From the IMG/VR virus record IMGVR_UViG_3300042867_000366, positions 1 through 39,091 of that record: DNA of 39,091 bases, one strand, 5' to 3'. The notes beneath the pieces are model-generated. The model did not search any database. It was not told the origin of the DNA and saw nothing but the letters and a program-made list of their open reading frames with translations. The translations under genes were made by a program, and so were the position numbers. Positions 1-7,004 of this stretch are shown here, one piece after another. How positions within the stretch are numbered: position 1 is the stretch's first letter; each line of letters starts with the position of its first letter. This stretch comes from a virus.

Positions 1-127
1 ATACTCCTTACCTACGATAGACCAATCAACAGGTTCAACCATCATCTCTACGTTCTTCTTCGATGCAATGATGCCTGATAGTGATAGGTTATGGTCGGCA
101 CAATAGTAAACCTTACCTTGTTGTTCC
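1..127. repeat. Terminal direct repeat, left copy
   Basis: The 127 bases are identical to 38965..39091, as seen by direct comparison. A reading frame runs through the junction without interruption, so the repeat marks closure of a circular or circularly permuted genome of 38964 bp. The length of 127 equals a common assembler k-mer size, so it is more likely an assembly overlap than a biological terminal repeat. Confidence 0.95.
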
Positions 128-414
128 TTAACTGTCTTAGTAAAACAACCATCGAAGTGAACGTCATCGTGGCTATCCATATACCTTGTAGTACTGATTA
201 TAGGATAGATATAGTTCTCCTTAGTGGCGAATCCTATGCCCTTAGTAGCTTCCTTAGTGTTGTGTGACTTACCAATCGTAGTAGACTTATCACAACCCTT
301 GTATACGTTAGCCGTCTTGAACTCAATGATGTCCATCTCGGAATCCTTCAATGCCTTAAACAACTCCTCTTTGGAAGTGAACGTGCGTGATGGGAAATAG
401 TGTGACTTAATCAT
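1..414 (-). CDS. Prohead serine protease, N-terminal part (gene continues at the right end)
   Basis: Capsid maturation protease that would cleave the capsid scaffold or delta region during head assembly. The ATG is at 414 and the frame runs off base 1 straight into the ORF that ends at 38551, because of the terminal repeat; the joined protein is 275 aa. Around residues 76-108 the protein reads like HK97-type (S78/U35) proteases: a short strand, the DSHDDVHFDG segment (like D..GD...pGAF), then VYYCADHN with His108 as the candidate catalytic histidine. The candidate serine, S230, lies in the other part. It sits between portal and major capsid protein, the usual place for this gene. Function is inferred from motifs and order. 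Confidence 0.85.
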   Translation of the reverse strand, partial: MIKSHYFPSRTFTSKEELFKALKDSEMDIIEFKTANVYKGCDKSTTIGKSHNTKEATKGIGFATKENYIYPIISTTRYMDSHDDVHFDGCFTKTVKEQQGKVYYCADHNLSLSGIIASKKNVEMMVEPVDWSIVGKEY

Positions 415-426
415 TTTAATATCGTT

Positions 427-1908
427 TTATGCTCCTTGAGTGCTTTGAGTTTGAGTTCCGTTAGACGTTTGATTTCCTGTAACTGTTGCTTCGTTAGTGG
501 CTGTTCCGCTACCTTGCGTTGTTGTGTTGTTTGTTCCATTGCTTGTGTTGTTAAAGAACTCAGGATAGTCTTGTCTTATCTGCCACGCATACATATCGCT
601 ATATGGCTCTGATACTTCGTGATATCCTATACTTACTAAGAATTGGTTATAAGTAATACCATTAGAGTTGAACTCCAATGTCGCTGCTTCGATGTTTAAC
701 TTCCTTACCTCTGCTCTTGCCTTGATGTCATCTTGTAAGGCTGCAACGTGGTCGAAACAAGTCACATACTCAACACCATTGATGTCACCATACAAACACT
801 CGTTAAACTGAGTATCCATATTCTTACTCTCAGGGATGATGAAGTTCTGATACAATGTCTTACCTGCACTCGCACCATTGGTAAACGTAGTACCCTTATC
901 CTTACCAAACAAGTCAAACGGATAACCCATACCATCGCATAGGATGGCAGCGTTAGCGGTTCGTAACTCAACCATCTGCAACTCACTAACTGGATACATC
1001 ATATGTTCCCACTTCAACGTAGCATCCGTGATGATAGTATCTTCTTGCCCATCACTTGTACCATAAGACTTGAACGCACGATGTAACTCTCTACGTTCCT
1101 TGCTACCAATCGGTAACGTACTGATGGTATCTCTTGCTTGATTCGCTAAGATACCCAATGGTTTAGAGATGATACGACCTTCCGTCTTGTATGACTTGAT
1201 GATGTTGTTGATAGGGAACTGCAACGATGATACCCTTGAGCAAGGTAGGTAACTATTATCTCTTAGAGGTGTTGTGTCCGTGAAGATGTATACGTCCTCC
1301 TTCTTGATGGTGTACTTTACGTTATCTCTACGCAAGGTAACCGATTCAATGAGGTTGCTGATGTTATCCGTGTACATCATATTACCCTTCTTGAACTTAA
1401 TCTCCGTTGAGTGTGGAGGAAGTACCCATAGTGCGCTTATCTCAGTACCAAACTCATATCCTTCAGGTATGATACGCAAGACAGGACAATAACCGAATGC
1501 CATTATGTAGAACTTCAACTGCGCCCTAAACGCTTCTCCATTCTGCAATACATTAGGATGTTCCATCAACGTCTGCCAACGCTTATCTTGACCTTTAACC
1601 TTGTTGCGTGTTGACTTAGATAACACTTCTACGATACCATTAACGTATGCGTTAGACTTGCTATGTAAGATTGCTCCGATCTGAGGACAATCCGTAACCG
1701 CTTTAATAATTTCTTGGTCTGATGATACGCTGAAGATGTTATCCGTAAGGTTCATATAGTCAGGGAAACTAAATTCGCCTGGTCTTATACCCTCATCCAA
1801 TCTTCCGTAGAACGGAGACAATCCTGTAACTCTCTTTAATGCAGAATCACCTCCAAATATTGAAGGTACTATACTCCTAATCTTTGTTAACAAACTAGAC
1901 TTAGCCAA
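427..1908 (-). CDS. Phage portal protein
   Basis: 493 aa. It would form the dodecameric ring at one capsid vertex through which DNA enters and leaves and to which terminase docks. Length fits portals. The body shows portal-like features: an alternating alpha/beta N-terminal half, and a central segment with LGILANQARDT and a glycine-rich FTNGASAGKTLYQNF stretch before a long C-terminal helix. The tail from about residue 455 is low complexity, rich in N, T, Q, G and S, with no visible domain. It lies between terminase and protease genes, 12 nt upstream of the protease start, the canonical head-module order. A promoter (2005..2033) and a structured leader precede it. The assignment rests on context plus overall resemblance to portals of Bacteroidota phages. 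Confidence 0.85.
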   Translation of the reverse strand: MAKSSLLTKIRSIVPSIFGGDSALKRVTGLSPFYGRLDEGIRPGEFSFPDYMNLTDNIFSVSSDQEIIKAVTDCPQIGAILHSKSNAYVNGIVEVLSKSTRNKVKGQDKRWQTLMEHPNVLQNGEAFRAQLKFYIMAFGYCPVLRIIPEGYEFGTEISALWVLPPHSTEIKFKKGNMMYTDNISNLIESVTLRRDNVKYTIKKEDVYIFTDTTPLRDNSYLPCSRVSSLQFPINNIIKSYKTEGRIISKPLGILANQARDTISTLPIGSKERRELHRAFKSYGTSDGQEDTIITDATLKWEHMMYPVSELQMVELRTANAAILCDGMGYPFDLFGKDKGTTFTNGASAGKTLYQNFIIPESKNMDTQFNECLYGDINGVEYVTCFDHVAALQDDIKARAEVRKLNIEAATLEFNSNGITYNQFLVSIGYHEVSEPYSDMYAWQIRQDYPEFFNNTSNGTNNTTTQGSGTATNEATVTGNQTSNGTQTQSTQGA

Positions 1909-1920
1909 CCTTTTCGTTTG

Positions 1921-1995
1921 AACCTATATTCCTCGTGGCTGATTTACATCGCTACTTTGCGGATATAGGCTGGTTAATTTCTATGAGTTCGTCTC
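1921..1995 (-). promoter_or_regulatory. Structured 5' leader of the portal gene
   Basis: Between the promoter at 2005..2033 and the portal start the transcript can fold. A small hairpin (ATGAG/CTCAT, 1981..1995) is followed by a longer stem in which CCTATAT (1963..1969) pairs with ATATAGG (1923..1929). The loop of about 33 nt contains a further CGC/GCG pairing. No ORF fills the space. This could be a translational control element or simply an RNA-stabilising leader; I do not recognise a known riboswitch. Confidence 0.4.
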
Positions 1996-2004
1996 ATTTC
2001 TTTG

Positions 2005-2033
2005 CAAATATACGAAATATTTACGTCAACAAA
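2005..2033 (-). promoter_or_regulatory. Bacteroidota-type promoter for portal and downstream head genes
   Basis: The minus strand reads TTTG, 17 nt, TATATTTGC. The -7 element matches the TAnnTTTG consensus of Bacteroidota with the extra C. The spacing to TTTG is slightly shorter than the usual 19-21, so the -33 element is less certain. It lies about 100 nt upstream of the portal start. Confidence 0.55.
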
Positions 2034-2041
2034 TCTTTTTT

Positions 2042-2236
2042 CTACAATATTGAAAAAATATAATAGAAACATACAAGTATTAACGATAATATCGCTAACC
2101 CTGCCATTACATCTACCTTTGGTTCATCTATGTGCATATTCTTACGTTTATTATAGTTTTTAATTTGATGATTAACCCAATATTTATTTTCCTTTGTAAA
2201 ATATTTATCAGGGAATAGTTTATTATTCTTATTCAT
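2042..2236 (-). CDS. Small protein with C-terminal membrane helix
   Basis: 64 aa, unknown function. The first 42 residues are Lys/Asn rich and basic. Residues 43-64 form one hydrophobic helix (VMAGLAILSLILVCFYYIFSIL) reaching the C terminus, a tail-anchored layout. It follows a 45-aa ORF by 2 nt and lies between terminase and portal. Many phages carry small non-structural genes here, so no role is claimed. Confidence 0.6.
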   Translation of the reverse strand: MNKNNKLFPDKYFTKENKYWVNHQIKNYNKRKNMHIDEPKVDVMAGLAILSLILVCFYYIFSIL

Positions 2237-2238
2237 AA

Positions 2239-2376
2239 TTAATCTTTTTCTTCCTTACCGATAGTTAACTCATTAGTTAACTTATTATACTCAAACTCCT
2301 TCACTTCACGCTTCCCTTCACTACTGACGTAGTAACACTTCATCTCACCATTCGGTGCTTCTTCTATTGTATACAT
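2239..2376 (-). CDS. Small hypothetical protein (45 aa)
   Basis: A 45-aa ORF beginning MYTIEEAPNGEMKCYYV and ending GKEEKD, with stop TAA 2 nt before the start of the next gene. It is short but well packed: it begins 26 nt after the terminase stop and has a typical charged soluble composition (several beta-like stretches, acidic and basic residues alternating). A possible -7 element lies just upstream. Function unknown. Confidence 0.55.
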   Translation of the reverse strand: MYTIEEAPNGEMKCYYVSSEGKREVKEFEYNKLTNELTIGKEEKD

Positions 2377-2380
2377 CTGT

Positions 2381-2411
2381 CAAAGATACATCAAACTTCC
2401 ATTAGAACCAA
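2381..2411 (-). promoter_or_regulatory. Possible weak promoter at the end of the large terminase gene
   Basis: The minus strand shows TTG, 20 nt, TATCTTTG, matching TAnnTTTG with acceptable spacing, 5 nt before the 45-aa ORF start. It overlaps the last codons of the terminase gene, so the match may be fortuitous. Confidence 0.3.
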
Positions 2412-4540
2412 TATCCGTGTACTTGGATCATATATCTAACCGTATCTATGCAGTTATGGACTAAAACTCCATTAGCAAAATATTCGTGTTCTTCTTCAAT
2501 CATTAAATCGTATACATTATCAAAATATTTTTCTCCTTGCTCTAAGCGCACGAGCCTTGCAGTTTTGATGGCAGTATTTTGTAATTCCTGTTGTTCTTGA
2601 AGTATATTCTTTACCGCATTGATGACAGTTGTATTTTTTATATTCTGCTTTATCCCAAGCCATTTTGCCAATCTTCCTATGAAAATCAAGTCCTGCTTCT
2701 GTGCCGTGCCATTTGTTTGCAAACTCTCTGGCATAATCCATTCTTGCCCTAAGTTCTTCTTTATCCCTTGATGACATATGTTGAGATAAATGTTTACTCG
2801 CTTCAATACATTCCAAATTGGATATATCATTATTTTGCTGATTACCATCAATATGATGTATGTGATAACCTTTAGGTATTTTGCCATTAAAGAATTGCCA
2901 AACTTCAGTATGCAGTCTTTTACAACCTTTTGAAAAATACTTCTCTCCCTTGTACAAGTAGTATGTTTTTCCATCAAATACTTGGTAAGGTATAGTTCCA
3001 TCCCCTGCTTCAATGACGCAATCTCTACCCATCCTGTTGATGTCTTTATCTTGTGGTTGTGTGTGCATATAACTTCTGTTTTAGTGTTATCCTCAAAGAT
3101 AAGACTATACTTGCATACCTCCTTGCATCCATTATAAAACTTATGCACAACTTGATGCCATCCGCTACTTGTCAGTACTAAGTCACCTTGCACCATACTT
3201 CGTATTGGCATCAAACCATAAGGTGTTGTAATTAGTGTACTACCTACGAAACAATGGTTATGAGCATCAATAGGCTTACCACTTGGCTTACCATCCTTGT
3301 CCACCGCCCATACATACTGCGAGAACTCAGCAATCAAGTTTGGTGAGTCACTCGTAACGTGAATCTTCATACTTAGTAGCTTATCTATACCACCCTTGAT
3401 ACTCTTGTTAGGTGCAGGTCTCATATTCCTAAACCCAAGTGATGCGTTAGGATACCTCTCCCTATCTTCCTCACTCAAGTACTTGGCTATACCAAACCGC
3501 AACTCACGGATGGTATCAGGCTCGGCACAGTCAGCTACGATAAGTGTGTCTTCCAACATACCCAAGTCATTCAACTTCTTACCCAACTCTACCAACGCAA
3601 GTGGCTCGTAGTTCAACTCCTTTAGGTAAACGTGGTCTCCTTTCACCTTCATCCATACAGTTGCCGCAGGACTGGCAGTACCGAAGTCTTGCCCATAGCA
3701 CTCGGCATAGTCCAACTCCGCAAACTCTTCAGGTGTGATGATGTCATAGTTCTTGAATATCTGACCCTTCAACCCTGTTGTAGAGTAACCCTTGATACTC
3801 GTCAAGTAGTGATGTAGGTTATACAAGTGCGACTCAGAGTCTCCATAGGCTTCATACTGCCGAACGGTCTTATCAGGTAGGAACGTGTTATCCTTGTAGT
3901 TACATTGTATCGTTACCAATCCGTGTACATCCTTCGGCACAAGCTTGAAGTACCCACTTCGTTCCGTATCCGTCAACTGAGGTTCATCCTCTTCGGTAAT
4001 CGGTATAGCGTTGAAGTACCTACGCACGATCCAATGGTAGATGTCAGGTGTGTTCATAATGAAGATGATGTACGAACCACGCTTCCTGATACTGTCGCTG
4101 AACGTATTGAACTTATCCTCATCTCTTATATCTTCGCCCTCCTCTATACACGCTATGTCTACGTTCGATACCGACTTCATATTCGCCTTCTTATCTAACG
4201 TACTCGCCCTAAACCCCTTAGTGAACACCGCCATCTCGCCAGTCTTGTTGTTCTTGATACCATTCTCCAACCTTGAGAACTGCTTATCCAACACCGACTG
4301 CTTGTTAGCCGTATCCCATCTAAGTAGTACCTCGTTCAAGATACTCTCCTTGATACCTTCCTTCTCATCACGCAACACTTGACAACGCTTACCCTTGATA
4401 GCTGCGGAATAGGCTATAAACTTCGACACTTCATAAGTCTTACCGCCACCACGACCACCGATACAAACTACTATCTCGGTATCTTCAGCTAACTCATACA
4501 AAGGTGCAAACTTGGGAGTTCTCTTAACTATTACGTCCAT
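2402..4540 (-). CDS. terL: Terminase large subunit, interrupted by an intein
   Basis: 712-aa precursor: N-extein 1-429, intein 430-696, C-extein 697-712; the spliced product would be 445 aa, normal for TerL. The packaging ATPase has Walker A GGRGGGKT (28-35), Walker B DIACIEE (128-134) and the coupling segment NTPD (about 163). The RNase H-like nuclease has acidic motifs in YGQDFG (about 288) and VADCAEPD (about 335). The third nuclease motif, which reads DAHNH then CIDTVRY after removal of the intein, is split by it. Splicing is therefore expected to be needed for an active nuclease. It translocates DNA into the prohead and cuts it. Small terminase lies upstream across a non-coding spacer. 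The start is the first ATG, 5 nt from a TACATTTG element. Confidence 0.93.
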   Translation of the reverse strand: MDVIVKRTPKFAPLYELAEDTEIVVCIGGRGGGKTYEVSKFIAYSAAIKGKRCQVLRDEKEGIKESILNEVLLRWDTANKQSVLDKQFSRLENGIKNNKTGEMAVFTKGFRASTLDKKANMKSVSNVDIACIEEGEDIRDEDKFNTFSDSIRKRGSYIIFIMNTPDIYHWIVRRYFNAIPITEEDEPQLTDTERSGYFKLVPKDVHGLVTIQCNYKDNTFLPDKTVRQYEAYGDSESHLYNLHHYLTSIKGYSTTGLKGQIFKNYDIITPEEFAELDYAECYGQDFGTASPAATVWMKVKGDHVYLKELNYEPLALVELGKKLNDLGMLEDTLIVADCAEPDTIRELRFGIAKYLSEEDRERYPNASLGFRNMRPAPNKSIKGGIDKLLSMKIHVTSDSPNLIAEFSQYVWAVDKDGKPSGKPIDAHNHCFVGSTLITTPYGLMPIRSMVQGDLVLTSSGWHQVVHKFYNGCKEVCKYSLIFEDNTKTEVICTHNHKIKTSTGWVEIASLKQGMELYLTKYLMEKHTTCTRERSIFQKVVKDCILKFGNSLMAKYLKVITYIILMVISKIMIYPIWNVLKRVNIYLNICHQGIKKNLGQEWIMPESLQTNGTAQKQDLIFIGRLAKWLGIKQNIKNTTVINAVKNILQEQQELQNTAIKTARLVRLEQGEKYFDNVYDLMIEEEHEYFANGVLVHNCIDTVRYMIQVHGYWF
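2453..3253 (-). other. Intein in the large terminase (267 aa)
   Basis: Protein-splicing element starting at Cys (codon 3251-3253) and ending HN before Cys+1 (2450-2452). Block A reads CFVGSTLITTPYG. Block B reads CTHNHKIKTSTGW with the expected Thr-x-x-His type residues. Block F reads VYDLMIEEEHEYFANG and block G VLVHN followed by Cys. All splicing residues are present, so the element should be active. The segment between blocks B and F is about 165 codons. In the intein frame it is an Ile/Lys/Asn/Gln-rich sequence with no recognisable endonuclease, because that DNA encodes an HNH protein in another frame. Confidence 0.93.
2520..3068 (-). CDS. HNH homing endonuclease nested out of frame inside the TerL intein
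   Basis: 182 aa, in the -1 frame relative to the intein. The HNH core runs about residues 50-86: a KRLHTEVW helix, the GYHIHHIDGN motif with catalytic histidines around 69-72, then NNDISNLE. A C-terminal zinc ribbon uses a CHQC pair and a later C..NC pair and ends in a basic tail (KARALRARR). Such enzymes nick or cut intein-less alleles and so spread the element. The ATG at 3068 lies inside the block B codons and the stop at 2520 falls at block F, so the gene fills exactly the intein linker. An A-rich stretch precedes the ATG, fitting independent initiation; a -1 frameshift fusion to the intein is an alternative. The first 25 residues may not belong to the domain; Met13 is another possible start. 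Confidence 0.9.
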   Translation of the reverse strand: MHTQPQDKDINRMGRDCVIEAGDGTIPYQVFDGKTYYLYKGEKYFSKGCKRLHTEVWQFFNGKIPKGYHIHHIDGNQQNNDISNLECIEASKHLSQHMSSRDKEELRARMDYAREFANKWHGTEAGLDFHRKIGKMAWDKAEYKKYNCHQCGKEYTSRTTGITKYCHQNCKARALRARRKIF

Positions 4541-4937
4541 ATTGCAAATGTACTATGTTATGTTGTTATGTTGTTATGTTATGGTAACAAGGTTATGTAT
4601 GGTATGGGTATGCTAAACATATTACGTTTTTTTATATATGTTCAAAATTTAGCATAAAAAGTAGGATAGGGGGATACCCCCACCCTCTTTTTCTTTTTAC
4701 GTTGAACTTTTGCTTATCCTAAATCAGTATCCATTCGTCCTATAATATTTATTATGTTAAATAGCATTTTGACCTATGCGTTTATCGTAATAGTATTACT
4801 ATCATTCGTGATAGTACAACCACTCCCCCACCCCACTCTATGCTATGATATCGCTATGTTTAAGGCAGTTTCAAATATTATATTCTAATTCCTTAAGGTA
4901 GTTTAGAGTAGTTATTTATATAGGTATATTAATACCT
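4541..4937. other. Non-coding, structured spacer between the terminase genes
   Basis: About 400 nt without a credible gene. It holds a TATGTTGT-like micro-repeat (4556..4585), a GC-rich palindrome GGGGG/CCCCC around ATA (4669..4681) in otherwise AT-rich DNA, a 13-nt palindrome GTAATA-g-TATTAC (4787..4799), and an overlapping hairpin with an 8-bp stem and TTCG loop (4797..4816). There is also a C-rich run near 4822..4838. Its position between small and large terminase makes it a candidate packaging (cos or pac) region, but this is inference. Confidence 0.5.
4545..4552 (-). promoter_or_regulatory. Possible -7 element immediately upstream of terL
   Basis: The minus strand reads TACATTTGC, matching TAnnTTTG plus C, ending only 4 nt before the terL ATG. 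No -33 TTTG is found at a normal distance. If used, it would give an almost leaderless mRNA, so confidence is low. Confidence 0.3.
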
Positions 4938-5276
4938 TTATTCAAAGGATATATTTTCAATCACTACGTTTGCGTTCACGTCAACCTGTGATCTGGTCAA
5001 CTTCGGCTTATAGTACTCTATGATCGCATTGAAAGCTACTATCTTATCACGTGGACCTAACTGATTCATTGCTTCCATATAGTCCTCAACTCCCTTTGTA
5101 GTTAGCCACTCACCGAATTTTTCCCAACTACTTAGCCCTACCTTTTCGAGTACCTTAGTTTTGTGATGCTTAGTACCCTTTGCCTTGCTTATTCGTACCG
5201 CAGCCATACGTTCGCTAGGGTTACTACTTTTGATATTCGGCACTACCTTAGCCTTATGTGTTACTTCTTTCTTCAT
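4938..5276 (-). CDS. terS: Terminase small subunit-like protein
   Basis: 112 aa. Small terminases recognise the packaging site on phage DNA and hand it to TerL. The N-terminal 40 residues are Lys rich and basic. A helical centre follows (SSWEKFGEWLTTKGVEDYMEAM, then a DKIVAFNAIIEYYKPKLTRSQ helix), and the C terminus ends in a short strand. The YKPKLTR segment near the end resembles the EYxxPKL motif common at the end of small terminases in Bacteroidota phages. It lies directly upstream of terL across the structured spacer. Function is inferred from this motif and the position. Confidence 0.7.
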   Translation of the reverse strand: MKKEVTHKAKVVPNIKSSNPSERMAAVRISKAKGTKHHKTKVLEKVGLSSWEKFGEWLTTKGVEDYMEAMNQLGPRDKIVAFNAIIEYYKPKLTRSQVDVNANVVIENISFE

Positions 5277-5296
5277 ATTGAATTACACTGATTTCA

Positions 5297-5339
5297 CAAA
5301 GTTAGCCACATATTCACATAAAAGTTAGACTAATCTAAC
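5297..5339 (-). promoter_or_regulatory. Promoter/operator region of the small terminase
   Basis: The minus strand has TAACTTTG (5297..5304), a match to the -7 element TAnnTTTG, 21 nt before the terS start. An upstream palindrome GTTAGA-ctaa-TCTAAC (5324..5339) lies where a -33 box would be, and no TTTG is present there. The palindrome may therefore be an activator or repressor site. Confidence 0.4.
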
Positions 5340-5387
5340 ATATTACTTATAACACATTGATATTCAACTATTTACATTCGTATGTAT

Positions 5388-5419
5388 ATACCTTGATATA
5401 TTGTATTGCAATACCTTGA
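5388..5419. promoter_or_regulatory. Palindrome flanked by direct repeats
   Basis: A perfect 12-bp palindrome GTATTGCAATAC (5404..5415) is flanked by two copies of ATACCTTGA (5388..5396 and 5411..5419, start-to-start 23 bp). It lies in the gap between the accessory-gene terminator and terS. It looks like a protein binding site; its role is unknown. Confidence 0.35.
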
Positions 5420-5443
5420 CTTATACCGATTGCATATACGCAT

Positions 5444-5469
5444 AAAAAAAGCACCTAATTAAAGGTGCT
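5444..5469 (-). terminator. Rho-independent terminator of the 7.2-5.5 kb operon
   Basis: On the minus strand a stem AGCACCT, loop TTAATT, stem AGGTGCT runs into seven T residues. It lies 25 nt beyond the stop of the last small gene (5494). This is the clearest intrinsic terminator in the window. Confidence 0.85.
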
Positions 5470-5493
5470 AAGTAGTTGAAGGTATATGTATCC

Positions 5494-5592
5494 TTAACCT
5501 AATAGAGCGATTAAATAAGCCCCACAATAAAGAATAAAAGCATACATTAGAACCTGTACTGTAATGATACCGTATATTAAGAGTTTACGCAT
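5494..5592 (-). CDS. Tiny single-helix membrane peptide, copy 1
   Basis: 32 aa: MRKLLIYGII start, then a hydrophobic helix through FILYCGAYLIALLG to the end. It is clearly related to the 34-aa peptide at 18859..18963; both share M(R/K)KLLIY.II..QV.M..FI.YCG.Y.IA. Two divergent copies with the same pattern argue that this is a real gene despite its size. It overlaps the upstream gene by 8 nt and is the last gene before a strong terminator. Expected to insert in the inner membrane; function unknown. Confidence 0.7.
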   Translation of the reverse strand: MRKLLIYGIITVQVLMYAFILYCGAYLIALLG

Positions 5593-5851
5593 TGTTATGT
5601 TCGTTTGAGATTATTGCTGTAGCTGCATCGTAACGTAATGAATAACCTTTGCAATAACTGTAATCTTTATCGTTACTCTTTAAGTATTTACGTCCTTCGC
5701 TTAATGCCTTAACGGCTTCACGCTTAGTTTTAAAAGTTAGAGTAACGCTGTTGAACATTCCTCTAGTTTCTTCGCAGTTATAATCTTTAATAACTGAGCG
5801 GAGCATAAAGATGCTGTTTAATTGTCCTGTGATTATTATTTTTGTTTGCAT
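5585..5851 (-). CDS. Hypothetical protein (88 aa)
   Basis: Unknown small soluble protein, beginning MQTKIIITGQLNSIFMLRSV and containing a segment with VTLTFKTKREAVKALSEG, which suggests a beta-alpha fold with an amphipathic helix. It is preceded by an A-rich leader ending ACACAATG. It lies in an accessory operon of short genes transcribed 7171 to 5494, probably early functions acting on the host. Confidence 0.6.
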   Translation of the reverse strand: MQTKIIITGQLNSIFMLRSVIKDYNCEETRGMFNSVTLTFKTKREAVKALSEGRKYLKSNDKDYSYCKGYSLRYDAATAIISNEHNNA

Positions 5852-5888
5852 TGTGTTTATGGCTGTAAAGTTAGCCTTACTTTTGTTT

Positions 5889-6200
5889 TTAGAATCTTTT
5901 TAAAATTACGTTTGCAATATCATTTTTTAAATTTCGCATTTCACCGAATACAGAACTATTATAGTCGTATACGTGATATCCTTTATAAAATGTTGGGTAA
6001 ATTTCAGCAATACTTTTGCCATAGTCACACGGATATGCTGAATCTATTTTATTTACTTCTTTATCCTCCATTTGTAGAATACCTGTGCAAATGTCTCTCA
6101 TAGTACTTTTACCGTTTTTAATATCTATTATGTGGCTGAATAACTCTATTAATTCAGGCTGTAAATTCATATACTCGTTTATTTCGTTTATTGTTTGCAT
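5889..6200 (-). CDS. Hypothetical protein (103 aa)
   Basis: Unknown. The N-terminal half is helical (ELIELFSHIIDIKNGKS). The C-terminal half has aromatic-rich segments (IYPTFYKGYHVYDY). No signal peptide or membrane helix. The start follows the leader AAAAACAAATAACA and lies 2 nt after the upstream stop, consistent with co-transcription. No family recognised. Confidence 0.6.
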   Translation of the reverse strand: MQTINEINEYMNLQPELIELFSHIIDIKNGKSTMRDICTGILQMEDKEVNKIDSAYPCDYGKSIAEIYPTFYKGYHVYDYNSSVFGEMRNLKNDIANVILKRF

Positions 6201-6202
6201 TG

Positions 6203-6400
6203 TTATTTGTTTTTATTGTTTATTAATAAGTTCAAAAAATATTCTCTTACTTGTAAATTCGTAACTGGTGCTGTAAATATATGATGGTCCAAACAGACTC
6301 GACCTTCGTATACTTTTGCCATCTGAATGAAGCCGTCTGTAGTGTGTTTGATAGGCGATATCGTGACATGATAAGTTCCAAATAATTTTAGTCTTTTCAT
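6203..6400 (-). CDS. Hypothetical protein (65 aa)
   Basis: Unknown short protein with alternating beta-like segments (GTYHVTISPIKHTTDGFIQMAKVYEG) and a helical C terminus (VREYFLNLLINNKNK). It is packed 2 nt from each neighbour in the accessory operon. No motif identified. Confidence 0.55.
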   Translation of the reverse strand: MKRLKLFGTYHVTISPIKHTTDGFIQMAKVYEGRVCLDHHIFTAPVTNLQVREYFLNLLINNKNK

Positions 6401-6402
6401 TG

Positions 6403-6786
6403 TTAGATAGAGTTTTGAAGTTCGTTAATAATAGCCTTCAAGTCTTCCTCGTCTAAGCGATTATTCAACTTGCTTTGTAACGTATTAGATACGCTTAGTA
6501 CCTCTTCGCCTAGAATATAGACTGCCATATTAACTACCTTTTCAGCACTTGAAAAGTCTGTCATCACTTCGCCAAAATTTGATTCTTCGTACTCTTTGAT
6601 TAAGTCTATGTTGTAAAATGTACCTCCGTTATTTAGTAACCATTGCTCAGCATAGTAATACCCAATTATGTAGTAGTCTGAGTTAAAAATTTCGTGGTGC
6701 AAGTCGAAACCATAACAAGACGGTTGACAATCTTTGATGTGGTCAATTGCGAAGTTTACTAGTTCGGTTTGTGTAGTGTGTTTCAT
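6403..6786 (-). CDS. Hypothetical protein (127 aa)
   Basis: Unknown acidic, mostly helical protein. The sequence resembles small phage proteins with an N-terminal helix (TELVNFAIDHIKDCQPSCYGFDLHHEIF) and a central aromatic stretch (YYIIGYYYAEQWLLNNG). This pattern is shared by uncharacterised proteins of many phages that seem to monitor a substrate or inhibit a host factor; no function is claimed. It sits in a tight operon. Confidence 0.6.
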   Translation of the reverse strand: MKHTTQTELVNFAIDHIKDCQPSCYGFDLHHEIFNSDYYIIGYYYAEQWLLNNGGTFYNIDLIKEYEESNFGEVMTDFSSAEKVVNMAVYILGEEVLSVSNTLQSKLNNRLDEEDLKAIINELQNSI

Positions 6787-6788
6787 TT

Positions 6789-7004
6789 TTATTTGTTTTT
6801 AGTGTTTAAGTGAAATTTGCAGATACTGTCGCATTTGTAAGACGCATTAAGGCATTGTTTACCGTTCGTTTTTATAGCCTTGCAACGTAATGGTGCGGTG
6901 ACCTTGTTACATTGTTTAAAGGATACTGGCTTCGAACTTGCTACTATGCTACATAGTAGAATGATGATGATGATGACGATTGAATAGTCTTTTTTGTTTG
7001 TCAT
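6789..7004 (-). CDS. Membrane-anchored small protein with Cys/His motif
   Basis: 71 aa. Residues 8-24 form a strongly hydrophobic N-terminal segment (IVIIIIILLCSIVASS). It is followed by a motif RCKAIKTNGKQC...C..HL, which matches the small CKAxTKxGxxCxxxA...CxxH pattern (DUF5763-like) that probably binds zinc. The protein could be anchored or exported. It is second in the accessory operon. Confidence 0.6.
   Translation of the reverse strand: MTNKKDYSIVIIIIILLCSIVASSKPVSFKQCNKVTAPLRCKAIKTNGKQCLNASYKCDSICKFHLNTKNK

Noticed and set aside
1909-1990. tRNA-like gene before portal
   Set aside because: A GGTTCAAAC word resembles a T-loop, but no T-stem or acceptor stem pairs around it.
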